DNA of 19,264 bases, taken from contig CAZFRR010000215.1 in assembly GCA_964521405.1 (NCBI GenBank), forward strand, positions 1-19,264. The letters are read 5' to 3'. This stretch comes from SG8-41 sp964521405. GTDB lineage: Bacteria > Pseudomonadota > Gammaproteobacteria > Burkholderiales > SG8-41. The notes under the pieces are model-generated. The model was not told the origin of the DNA. It searched no databases and saw only the letters and a list, made by a program, of their open reading frames with translations. A program made the position numbers and the translations under genes. Within the stretch, counting starts at the first letter, position 1, and every line of letters begins with the position of its first letter. Positions 7,194 through 16,722 of this stretch are shown one piece after another.

Positions 7194-8174
7194 ATGAATC
7201 TTCGGCGCTGCACGCTAGCCGCGATCTGGCTCGCGTGGTTGCCAGCGCTGTCCGCTGCGGATGCCGTGGCGCAGGCTTATCCCAGCCGCGTTATACGCAT
7301 GGTGGTCCCGCTTGCGGCGGGCGGCGGCACCGACCTGACCGGGCGCATCGTGTCCCAGAGGCTCTCGGAGCAGTTGGGCGTCGGCATCGTCGTGGAGAAC
7401 CGGCCGGGCGGCGGCAGCGTGATCGGCACCGAGGTGGTCGCGAAAGCCGCGCCTGACGGCTACACGCTGATGACGATCTCGCCCGAGTTCTCGATCAACC
7501 CCAGCCTGCTGAAAAGCCTGCCGTACGACCCCTACAGGGATTTCGCCTGCATCTCGCAGCTCACATCCGGGCAGTACTTCCTGTCCACGCATCCGTCGGT
7601 GCCGATCAAGTCGGTTAAAGAGTTGATCGCGCTGGCCCGCTCCCGGCCCGGCCAGGTCACCTATGGCTCCTCGGGCAACGGCAGCGCCAACCACCTGGCC
7701 GGCGTGCTGTTCCAGGGACTGACCGGAACGAAGTTGATCCACGTGCCTTTCAAGGGCGCCGGGCCTGCGGGCAACGCACTCATGAGCGGCGAGATCGATT
7801 TCATGTTCAGTAGCACTTCGGCGGCGATGTCGGCGGTCAAGTCAGGGCGGCTCCGCGCGGTCGCGGTGACCGGGCCGAAACGATTGTCGCTTACGCCGGA
7901 CATTCCCACCGCGGTCGAGGCGGGCGTTCCGGGGTTCGTGGTGACCGGCTGGTACCTGATGATGGCGCCCGGCGGCACCCCGCGCGACATTCTGGCCAAG
8001 CTCAACGCGGAGGTCGTAAAAGCCGTGCACAGCCCTGCGGTCAAGGAGCGCTTCGCGACGCTTGGCACCGAACCGGTCGGCAGCTCACTCGAGGAGTGCG
8101 CGGCCTTTGTCCGCTCGGAGATTCAGAAGTGGGAGAAGGTGGTGAGAGCGTCCGGCGCCAAGGCTGACTATTGA
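7194..8174 (+). CDS. Bug/TctC-type tripartite tricarboxylate transporter substrate-binding protein (2)
   Basis: This second periplasmic Bug-family protein has 326 residues. The start ATG at 7194 opens a clean signal peptide: basic MNLRRC, a hydrophobic stretch, and cleavage near AVAQA-YPSR at about residue 27. The mature protein shows VIRMVVPLAAGGGTDLTGRI, VENRPGGGSVIGTEVVA, APDGYTLM, IHVPFKGAGPAG and DIPTAVEAGVPGF, all family landmarks. A longer in-frame reading from 7041 runs back through prpF and is rejected. It is clearly diverged from TctC1, so the two are not a recent duplication and may bind different acids. A purine-rich GGGGCAGG stretch precedes the start at weak ribosome-site spacing. 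It is the last gene of the operon. Confidence 0.92.
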   Translation: MNLRRCTLAAIWLAWLPALSAADAVAQAYPSRVIRMVVPLAAGGGTDLTGRIVSQRLSEQLGVGIVVENRPGGGSVIGTEVVAKAAPDGYTLMTISPEFSINPSLLKSLPYDPYRDFACISQLTSGQYFLSTHPSVPIKSVKELIALARSRPGQVTYGSSGNGSANHLAGVLFQGLTGTKLIHVPFKGAGPAGNALMSGEIDFMFSSTSAAMSAVKSGRLRAVAVTGPKRLSLTPDIPTAVEAGVPGFVVTGWYLMMAPGGTPRDILAKLNAEVVKAVHSPAVKERFATLGTEPVGSSLEECAAFVRSEIQKWEKVVRASGAKADY

Positions 8175-8211
8175 GAATTACGAAACCGCGTGACCATCAA
8201 GAGCAGGCCGT

Positions 8212-8374
8212 GCGACGTAACCACCCCGTCCGCTTCGCGTCCACCCCTCCTTGAAAAGGAGGGGAGAAAAAAATACCTTCCCCTCCTGCCTGAGGAGGGG
8301 TGGCGTGAAACGCCGGGGTGCTGGGAGCTGCATGAGGAGGGGTGCCTCTGGAGGAGACGGGGTGGTGTGGTCGC
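8212..8374. repeat. Nested palindromic element
   Basis: Outer arms GACGGGGTGG/CCACCCCGTC (8221-8230 with 8356-8365) are perfect over 10 bp, and GCGAC/GTCGC lies just outside (8212-8216 with 8370-8374). Inside are two strong hairpins: 8244-8252 with 8256-8264 (9 bp, GAA loop) and 8280-8287 with 8293-8300 (8 bp). An A-run (8266-8273) follows the first hairpin on the plus strand, so neither strand gives a standard hairpin plus T-tract terminator in the right order. No gene is visible in 8175-8508. This element and the array at 8425-8505 account for most of that gap. Confidence 0.85.
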
Positions 8375-8424
8375 GCGTCACGCGGATATGTAAAGCTCAA
8401 TAGTTGTCGGAAGACGTAAAGTGG

Positions 8425-8505
8425 GGACACAAAGGACACAAAGGACACCAAGGAAGACGGAAAGAACGATTTCCCGTTTAGCCTTAGTATCCTTTGTGGT
8501 TCAAG
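8425..8505. repeat. Nonamer GGACACAAA array with facing arm
   Basis: Three 9-bp units (8425-8433, 8434-8442 and 8443-8451, the last GGACACCAA) face an inverted copy at 8490-8505. That inverted copy is the reverse complement of CTTGAACCACAAAGGA. The same 16 bp occur in direct orientation at 18234-18249, beside the octamer repeats after the 17214 gene. The inverted arm ends 3 bp from the stop codon of the convergent gene at 8509. Confidence 0.85.
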
Positions 8506-8508
8506 AAT

Positions 8509-9165
8509 TCAGGCTGCGCTTTTTTTCGGGGTGCGGTCTTTCTTCGCCCAGTAGTCGGGTGAAGCCTTGGCTTTCGCCAACGCTTCGGCGGTCTCGAAGC
8601 CGGGCGCCATCGAAGCCGCAGTTCCCACCATCACCTGGTGATGCTCGATGTTGAGCAGCCTGAGCCAGCTCTGCTGCCCCATGGTGAGCGCGATGAAACA
8701 GCCGAGCTCGACGAGCTCCGGCTCGCTGAAATGCTGGTGCATGCGTTTCCAGAACTTGTCGTCGGTGTCGAGCCGCCACGTGATGGCCTCGGCGTAGGCC
8801 AGCGCCGCTTTTTCGCGCTCACCGTACTTCGCGGACTTCTCGAAATTGACGAGATCGTCCACCTTGGCCTCGTTAACCTTGCCGGCATCGGCCGCCTGGA
8901 TCGAGCGCTGGTTGCCGCAGAACTCGCAGGTCACCGCGCGCGAAACGTAGAGGCGGGTGAGTTCCTTGATAGCGTGGTCGCACACGCCGGTGTGGAAGAT
9001 GTCGCGCCAGGAGTTGGCGAACGCCCAGAACGCCCCCGGCACGTGAGCGCGCACCGCCGAGCTTTCCGGGCGTGGCGTGCCCATCTTCGCGCACCGTTCC
9101 ATCTCGGCGCGCATTTCCGGCGTCATCTTTTCCAGCGGGATGTAGCTGATTCTCTGTTTGGCCAT
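8509..9165 (-). CDS. Carboxymuconolactone decarboxylase (AhpD-like) family protein
   Basis: This soluble protein of 218 residues is in the CMD/AhpD-like helical family. The redox-type signature VTCEFCGNQRSI places Cys80 and Cys83 in a CxxC arrangement. Upstream, CDHAIKELTRLYVSRAVT is the usual family helix carrying an acidic residue. Family members act as alkylhydroperoxidase partners or as decarboxylases in protocatechuate degradation; the CxxC here favours a redox role. The ATG at 9165 is chosen for its GAGGAG ribosome site (minus strand, about 9173-9178). A longer frame to 9270 adds 35 residues that read through repeat DNA and is rejected. The C-terminal tail (KKDRTPKKSAA) is basic and nonconserved. 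The nearest same-strand gene upstream is an MFS transporter, separated by the inverted repeat at 9221-9409. Confidence 0.88.
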   Translation of the reverse strand: MAKQRISYIPLEKMTPEMRAEMERCAKMGTPRPESSAVRAHVPGAFWAFANSWRDIFHTGVCDHAIKELTRLYVSRAVTCEFCGNQRSIQAADAGKVNEAKVDDLVNFEKSAKYGEREKAALAYAEAITWRLDTDDKFWKRMHQHFSEPELVELGCFIALTMGQQSWLRLLNIEHHQVMVGTAASMAPGFETAEALAKAKASPDYWAKKDRTPKKSAA

Positions 9166-9220
9166 GGTGTGACTCCTCAAGCCGCGGTCGATGACGGCAT
9201 TATACGAGCGAATCGAGAGC

Positions 9221-9409
9221 AAGGATGAACGTGGAACGTGGAAGGATGACCTGCGCGCTCTGCGCGCCAAAGCAGGTCCCGGCCTCTCGTTACCTTCGGC
9301 CGGTTGCTGCGAAAAAAGTCAGCCTTTCCGACCGGACGGCAGTGAAAGGGAAGGACCCTTCCTTCACGCGCAGCGTGGGGTCATCCTTCCACGTTCCACG
9401 TTCATCCTT
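9221..9409. repeat. 189-bp element bounded by 31-bp perfect inverted repeats
   Basis: Positions 9221-9251 and 9379-9409 are exact reverse complements over 31 bp. Each arm is built of 7-bp units (AAGGATG, AACGTGG, AACGTGG, AAGGATG). The 127-bp interior has a further partial match just inside the arms (CTGCGCG at 9251 against CGCGCAG near 9373) and a smaller purine-rich palindrome near 9340-9366. It carries no credible reading frame. It lies between two minus-strand genes, 8 bp after the MFS stop codon. Confidence 0.93.
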
Positions 9410-9417
9410 CAGGACGG

Positions 9418-10602
9418 TCACCGCGTCACCGGCTTCAGGGCGCCCCCCGGCTTCAAGAGCAGTGCGAGCGGAACGGTGAGGAATATGGCGATGCCGATTA
9501 TGGTCATCACCATTTCTACGCCGTAGAGGTCCCCGATCAGCCCGTAGCCGAGCGGGGCGGCGATGCCACAGATTGAGCCCAGGGTGTAGAAGAACCCGAA
9601 TGCACGGGCGAGGCGATCCTTGTCCACGAACTCGCCAAGGGTGGCGTAGAGCACCGACGAGGTGCCGTTTAACACGATGCCGATCAGCGGCAGCAAAATG
9701 AACGATGCCGCGGCCGGCAGCGCGAGCGTTGCGAGGACGCCGCAACCGGTTGCCACCTCGGTGATGATGATCATGCGCACGATGCCGAGCCTCTCGGCGA
9801 GGAAGCCGCAGGCGAGCTTGCCCGCCATGCCGCCGACGAGGATCAACGGCACCGAGAGCACGGCCCATCCCTCCGGCAGGCCCTTCGACAGCAGCACGAA
9901 TGCGATGAAGGTCAGCACGCCCGTGCGCGTGCTCGAATCGATAACCTCGATCAGGCATAGCGCCGTGAACCCCCGCCGGTCGCGGATGCCCCAACCGGCA
10001 GTCTTTGCCGCAGGTGTTATTTGGCCTGCTGTGACTCTCCCATCGCGCGTATTGGTAAGGAAAAAGAATATTGCGATTGCAGTCACGACACCCAGCAGGC
10101 CAAATCCGACCACCGGCGCCTGCCAGGAGATGCCGGCCAGCAAACACAGGCTGACGATGCCGCCGAAGGCGAACTTGCCCACGTCGCCGAAAAAATTGTA
10201 GGTGCCGAGCGCGAAGCGCCGGCCGTCGCCGGGGTAGGCGTGCGAGATGATGGTGGAGGAGAGCGGGTGCTGGACCGCCGAGCCGACGCCCACGAAGAAG
10301 AGCGCGATCAGGATGGCCCAGAAGCCGGGGGCGTAGCCGAGCGCCAGGAACGCGCAACCCGCAATCAGCGTGCCGAGCGCCAGCAGGTTGCGCTCGCCGA
10401 AGCGCTCGGCGATCAGTCCGGCGGGGATCTGGAGCGACGCCATTGCCACGCGGTGCGCGGAACGGATCATCCCGACCTGGGCGAGCGACAGGCCGAAGGT
10501 CTGCGCCAGCAGCGGCAGCAGCACGTAGGTGACGTCGGAGAACCCGTCGTGCAGGGTGTGGGCCGCGCAGCAGGTGGCGAGGGTGCGTTTTGGCCGGGTC
10601 AT
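9418..10602 (-). CDS. MFS transporter, Fsr-like
   Basis: This 394-residue inner-membrane protein has 12 predicted helices. After a short basic N-terminus (MTRPKR), an early helix contains the DGFSDVTYVLLPLL stretch. Motif GSAVQHPLSSTIISHAYPG (about 105-123) resembles the HP-S block of the fosmidomycin-resistance (Fsr) type of exporters. LIAERFGER after helix 2 is the MFS motif-A loop. Two starts are possible, ATG 10602 and ATG 10623 (7 more residues). Neither has a clear ribosome site, and I prefer the shorter. The divergent gene at 10650 begins only 27-47 bp away, so the two promoters must overlap the coding ends. The substrate is unknown; a small-molecule exporter or acid transporter is likely. 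Confidence 0.85.
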   Translation of the reverse strand: MTRPKRTLATCCAAHTLHDGFSDVTYVLLPLLAQTFGLSLAQVGMIRSAHRVAMASLQIPAGLIAERFGERNLLALGTLIAGCAFLALGYAPGFWAILIALFFVGVGSAVQHPLSSTIISHAYPGDGRRFALGTYNFFGDVGKFAFGGIVSLCLLAGISWQAPVVGFGLLGVVTAIAIFFFLTNTRDGRVTAGQITPAAKTAGWGIRDRRGFTALCLIEVIDSSTRTGVLTFIAFVLLSKGLPEGWAVLSVPLILVGGMAGKLACGFLAERLGIVRMIIITEVATGCGVLATLALPAAASFILLPLIGIVLNGTSSVLYATLGEFVDKDRLARAFGFFYTLGSICGIAAPLGYGLIGDLYGVEMVMTIIGIAIFLTVPLALLLKPGGALKPVTR

Positions 10603-10649
10603 GGTCGATTTTGTGGCAATCATAACAGGCTGTAAAATCCACCGAATCC

Positions 10650-10961
10650 ATGATCTACGTCATCTGCACCTTCGGGGGACTTTTCGTCGCGTTGTGCTTC
10701 GCGATGCTGTACGTCTCCTACCGCGAGCGGCACGTCGGCATGTTCATCATGGGGGTGACCTACGGCACCTCCGGGGTGCTCGCGATCATGCTGCCGCACT
10801 GGTGGCCGATCGCCGCCGGCTTCTTCCTGGTGTGGCTGCTGAGGTTCATGGGGCTCGAGCCGCGCGTGGAGCCGAAGGAGGGTGACTCAGTTGAAACGGC
10901 TGAACCGCCAAGTCAAAGACAGGAATTGAACCGCCAAGGCCGCCAAGAAGAGAAAAATTAA
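10650..10961 (+). CDS. Small hypothetical membrane protein
   Basis: I do not recognise a named family. The 103-residue product has three hydrophobic segments (about 1-24, 30-48 and 50-68) and ends its conserved-looking part at VEPKEGD. Residues from about 84 to the stop are encoded by the octamer repeat that follows, so the tail QRQELNRQGRQEEKN is repeat-derived and probably not functional. The start is ATG 10650. No strong ribosome site is visible, but the reading frame has the codon bias of its neighbours and a continuous hydrophobic pattern. It is divergent from the MFS gene and convergent with the hydantoinase gene. It could be a small accessory membrane protein; nothing shows which process it serves. 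Confidence 0.65.
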   Translation: MIYVICTFGGLFVALCFAMLYVSYRERHVGMFIMGVTYGTSGVLAIMLPHWWPIAAGFFLVWLLRFMGLEPRVEPKEGDSVETAEPPSQRQELNRQGRQEEKN

Positions 10962-11050
10962 TAATTTGAACCGCCAAGGCGCCAAGGCGCCAAGACGCCA
11001 AGAAAGACAAATCAATAATCGAACCGCCAGATTCGCTAAACACGCCAAGA
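10903..11050 (+). repeat. CGCCAAGA-type octamer array, forward arm
   Basis: AACCGCC-headed units begin at 10903, 10929, 10969 and 11022. The third contains four consecutive octamers (CGCCAAGG, CGCCAAGG, CGCCAAGA, CGCCAAGA). The A-rich tails (AATTAATAATT, ACAAATCAATAATC) match those at 1084-1300. The array starts inside the small membrane protein gene and faces the inverted arm at 11141-11168, across a 90-bp AT-rich centre. Confidence 0.85.
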
Positions 11051-11140
11051 GTGGAAGGAATCAAAACCCAGCCCATCACGGGTATGATATTTGGCGATTT
11101 TTCTGATTATTGGAAGTGAAGATTTTCTGTACTGAATTTC

Positions 11141-11168
11141 ATGGCGTCATGGCGTCTTGGCGGTTCAA
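11141..11168 (-). repeat. CGCCAAGA-type octamer array, inverted arm
   Basis: The plus strand reads ATGGCGTCATGGCGTCTTGG followed by CGGTTCAA, the exact inverse of the AACCGCCAAGACGCCATGAC unit. Read on the minus strand it lies about 30 bp after the hydantoinase stop codon, matching the placement of the other arms. A weaker fragment (GCGGTTCAGC) lies closer to the stop at about 11194-11203. Confidence 0.8.
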
Positions 11169-11197
11169 TTTGTATTTGAGTTTTTCTTCTCTGCGGT

Positions 11198-14899
<3,702 letters not shown>

Positions 14900-15057
14900 A
14901 AGGCATGATAACAGCCGGGATCAAGGCTGAAACCGGCGAGGAGCCGGCAGCCGCCCGGGCGCGCCGCTGTATCAAGGCATGCGGGAGGACTCGCTCCTCA
15001 CCGTGGCCAACTTCGCCGCTCTACTTGCGCTGAGTCTCTGGCCCGGGGTATTCCGGG

Positions 15058-15939
15058 TCAGGGGAATTCGTAGCGCACTGCCAGCAGCAGCTCGTTGCTG
15101 CGCAGCTTCCCGGTTGCTGACGTCGTCATGCCGGAGCCAGAAAAGTTTCCGACCTGGTCGGCGCCCACGGGTTTCTTGAACTCTCCCATGTCAGCGTAGC
15201 GGTAGGAGACGTCCAGTACCCAGCCTTTGACGAGAGAGATCGCCGCGCCGAGGGTCGCCTGCCACGCAGTGGAATTGTTGGTGGAGCCGTCGTTCAGGAC
15301 GCCCGTGCAGCAGCCTGGATCAGTCCATCGCAACGCGTCCATCTTGTTCTTGCTGCGCCCGACAGCCAAGCCGGCAAAGGGCTGGACCTGACCGGCGATC
15401 TTGTACGGAAAGTCCAGGAACCCGGAAACCATCATGGCGTCGGAGCTGACAGTGGGGTCGTAATAGGTCCCGGCGGGATCCCATCCCGATAGATTGTAGC
15501 CGCCACGGCGCTGATAGCCGACATCAACCCGGAACATCGGGCTGATGCGGTAGCCGACCGACACGCCGAACACGGGCGACGAGCCCAGGCTGTCGAGGGT
15601 GCCGCCGCAAGTGGTAGCGGTGACATACAGGAAGCAGTCGGGTGAACTGGGATTGTCTTCCTTGAAATTGGCGCCGCGGGCTTTGGAATAGCCGACTTGC
15701 GCGGTCAGGTAGGGTCCGGTCGAGGGCGACGAGGTGGACGCCGGGGAACTCGGTGGGGCCGACGGTACCTTCGTTGCGGTGGGCGGAGGAAGCGGAGTCC
15801 TGACTTCCTGAGGTTCCCGCGTTGGCGCCTGGGGTATCGGTTTCGAATCGGCTTGCGTCATGCTCTGAGATGATACGCAGCCACCCAAGTTAACGAGTGA
15901 CAATGCGCCGATTGCGGCGATCCATAGCCTCAGTAACAT
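15058..15939 (-). CDS. Outer-membrane lipoprotein with OmpA-like beta-barrel domain
   Basis: This precursor of 293 residues starts at ATG 15939, decided by the strong GGGAGGAG site just upstream on the minus strand. A lipoprotein signal peptide ends in the lipobox LGGC (Cys21). The residue after it is Val, not Asp, which favours outer-membrane sorting. Residues 30-75 form a Pro/Ser/Thr-rich linker. From about residue 75 on, alternating aromatic and small residues (GPYLTAQVGYSKA, FGVSVGYRISPMFRVDVGYQ, VQPFAGLAVGRSKNK, LDVSYRYADMG, ELLLAVRYEF) make about eight beta strands of an OmpA-like barrel. It ends in Tyr-Glu-Phe-Pro, with one extra Pro after the aromatic BAM-type end. Four Cys in predicted loops may form disulfides. 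Having both a lipid anchor and a barrel is unusual. Function is unknown. It is transcribed on the same strand as tRNA-Arg and the hydantoinase. Confidence 0.82.
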   Translation of the reverse strand: MLLRLWIAAIGALSLVNLGGCVSSQSMTQADSKPIPQAPTREPQEVRTPLPPPTATKVPSAPPSSPASTSSPSTGPYLTAQVGYSKARGANFKEDNPSSPDCFLYVTATTCGGTLDSLGSSPVFGVSVGYRISPMFRVDVGYQRRGGYNLSGWDPAGTYYDPTVSSDAMMVSGFLDFPYKIAGQVQPFAGLAVGRSKNKMDALRWTDPGCCTGVLNDGSTNNSTAWQATLGAAISLVKGWVLDVSYRYADMGEFKKPVGADQVGNFSGSGMTTSATGKLRSNELLLAVRYEFP

Positions 15940-15987
15940 GATTTCTCCTCCCGATTGGCCTACTTTTACGACGCTGTCATTGGGTGG

Positions 15988-16016
15988 ATTCTCGACCAAC
16001 CCGCAGCGGTTTGCAA
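15988..16016 (-). promoter_or_regulatory. Candidate sigma-70 promoter of the outer-membrane protein gene
   Basis: On the minus strand TTGCAA (16011-16016) and GAGAAT (15988-15993) are separated by exactly 17 bp, each matching four of six consensus bases. Transcription would start near 15981, giving a leader of about 42 nt ahead of the strong ribosome site. The match is modest, and read-through from the tRNA gene is an alternative. Confidence 0.35.
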
Positions 16017-16021
16017 CAGGG

Positions 16022-16039
16022 CTGTGTCCATTAACACAG
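16022..16039 (-). terminator. Hairpin downstream of tRNA-Arg
   Basis: A 6-bp perfect stem (CTGTGT with ACACAG) and a 6-nt loop lie 7 bp after the CCA end of the tRNA on the minus strand. No T-run follows, so it may act as a processing or weak termination structure. Confidence 0.35.
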
Positions 16040-16045
16040 GAAGGC

Positions 16046-16121
16046 TGGCGCCCCAGACACGAATCGAACGTGCGACCTGTCCCTTAGGAGGGGACCGCTC
16101 TATCCACTGAGCTACCGGGGC
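16046..16121 (-). tRNA. tRNA-Arg (anticodon CCU)
   Basis: The minus strand gives a complete 76-nt cloverleaf. The 5' acceptor strand GCCCCGG pairs with CTGGGGC, including one G-U pair. A D-arm with AGCTCAGTGGATAGAGC and an anticodon stem GTCCC/GGGAC enclose the loop CTCCTAA. The T-arm contains GTTCGATTC, followed by discriminator G and a genome-encoded CCA. Anticodon CCU reads AGG arginine codons. A TAGAAT -10-like box on the minus strand (16134-16139) sits just upstream. No integrase or duplicated tRNA 3' end is visible, so there is no sign that it serves as an island attachment site. Confidence 0.97.
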
Positions 16122-16133
16122 GTTGCGGCCGGT

Positions 16134-16148
16134 ATTCTAACGTAAAAT
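16134..16148. promoter_or_regulatory. Divergent -10-like boxes between tRNA-Arg and the peroxiredoxin gene
   Basis: The 61-bp gap 16122-16182 separates two divergent genes. On the minus strand TAGAAT (16134-16139) is well placed for the tRNA. On the plus strand TAAAAT (16143-16148) could serve the peroxiredoxin gene, with TTGCGG at 16123-16128 as a poor -35 at short spacing. No good -35 box is seen for either. Confidence 0.3.
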
Positions 16149-16182
16149 AACCGTTTTCCCTGCGCGCTTTCCCGCGGAAACT

Positions 16183-16722
16183 ATGCTCAAGTGGCTGTTG
16201 CTGATGTTGCTGGCTTTCGCCGCGCTTTTGCTGTGGCGCCTGGGCACGTACGCGAACCGGAATCTGCCCCGCGCGGGCAGCGCTGCGCCGACGTTCTCGT
16301 TGCCCGACACGCAGGGACGGATGCGCACGAGCAGCGAGTTCCTGGGCCGGTGGCTGGTGCTTTATTTTTTTCCGCGCGTCGACACGCCGGGGTGAACGGA
16401 GCAGGCCGCGCGCTTCCGCGACGGGATGCGCGATTTCGAGGCCCTGGGTGCCGCCGTGTGCGGCATAAGCGTGGACGGCAGCGACAGACAGGCGGAGTTC
16501 GCACGCAACCAGAAATTGTCTTTTACGCTGCTTTCCGACCGCGACGGCGCGGTGGCGGCGCGCTACGGCTCGATACGTAATCTCGGTTTCGTGAAATTCG
16601 CGAAGCGCAATGCGTTTCTCGTCGATCCCCGGGGGCAGGTGGCGGTGGCGTACCTGGGTGTCAACCCGGCAGAGAACGCAGGGGCTATCCTGTCTGACCT
16701 GAGGAGGCTGGCGAAGCCATGA
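16183..16722 (+). CDS. Membrane-anchored peroxiredoxin (BCP/AhpC-TSA type), probable selenoprotein with Sec71
   Basis: The product is 179 residues if the in-frame TGA at 16393-16395 is read as selenocysteine. Residues 4-20 form one transmembrane segment; a linker and the thioredoxin fold follow. The active-site strand reads LYFFPRVDTPG, then the TGA codon, then TEQAARFRD. In BCP-type peroxiredoxins this is FYPKDDTPGCT-E, so TGA replaces precisely the peroxidatic Cys. GISVDGS, the FTLLSDRDGAVAARYG block and RNAFLVDPRG (with the expected active-site Arg142) continue in the same frame without another stop. The resolving Cys of BCP, five residues on, is absent; Cys93 is the only cysteine. The role would be reduction of peroxides near the inner membrane; which side faces the active site is unclear from flanking charges. 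The stop codon overlaps the ATG of the VOC gene. A stop mutation in a dead gene is the main alternative. Confidence 0.85.
16393..16395 (+). other. In-frame UGA, proposed selenocysteine codon
   Basis: TGA lies in frame at codon 71 of the peroxiredoxin, flanked by Asp-Thr-Pro-Gly before and Thr-Glu after, the exact context of the family's catalytic cysteine. The frame on both sides is intact and conserved over 70 and 108 codons. Peroxiredoxins with Sec at this site are an established bacterial selenoprotein class. Confidence 0.82.
16409..16432 (+). promoter_or_regulatory. Candidate bacterial SECIS hairpin
   Basis: Thirteen bases after the UGA, a stem of 5 bp (16409-16413 with 16428-16432), a U-U mismatch (16414/16427) and 3 more bp (16415-16417 with 16424-16426) closes the loop GCGACG (16418-16423). 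Bacterial SECIS elements are hairpins just downstream of UGA with an unpaired U in the stem and a G in the apical loop. Both are available here, but the fit is by eye, and an alternative weaker stem (about 16397-16418) competes. Confidence 0.45.

Noticed and set aside
8244..8300. Intrinsic terminators for tctC2
   Set aside because: The stems are strong, but the plus strand has an A-run and not a T-run after the first hairpin, and no T-run follows the second. They are better described as parts of a repeat element.
9166..9270. N-terminal extension of the carboxymuconolactone-decarboxylase-family protein
   Set aside because: The extra 35 residues are encoded by the gap and part of the 9221-9409 repeat, while ATG 9165 has a good GAGGAG site and starts the conserved sequence.
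14900..15057. A small gene or terminator between the outer-membrane protein and hydantoinase genes
   Set aside because: Only short frames without ribosome sites and weak hairpins (e.g. near 14985-14999 and 15040-15056) without T-runs are present.
16046..16121. tRNA-Arg as an integration site for a genomic island
   Set aside because: No integrase and no duplicated tRNA 3' end are visible on either side within the window.
16183..16722. Reading the peroxiredoxin as two genes or as a nonsense-mutated pseudogene
   Set aside because: The TGA is exactly at the catalytic Cys codon, both sides retain family motifs in one frame with no further stop, and the downstream gene is still coupled to it. Sec fits better, although genome-level proof of Sec machinery is missing.
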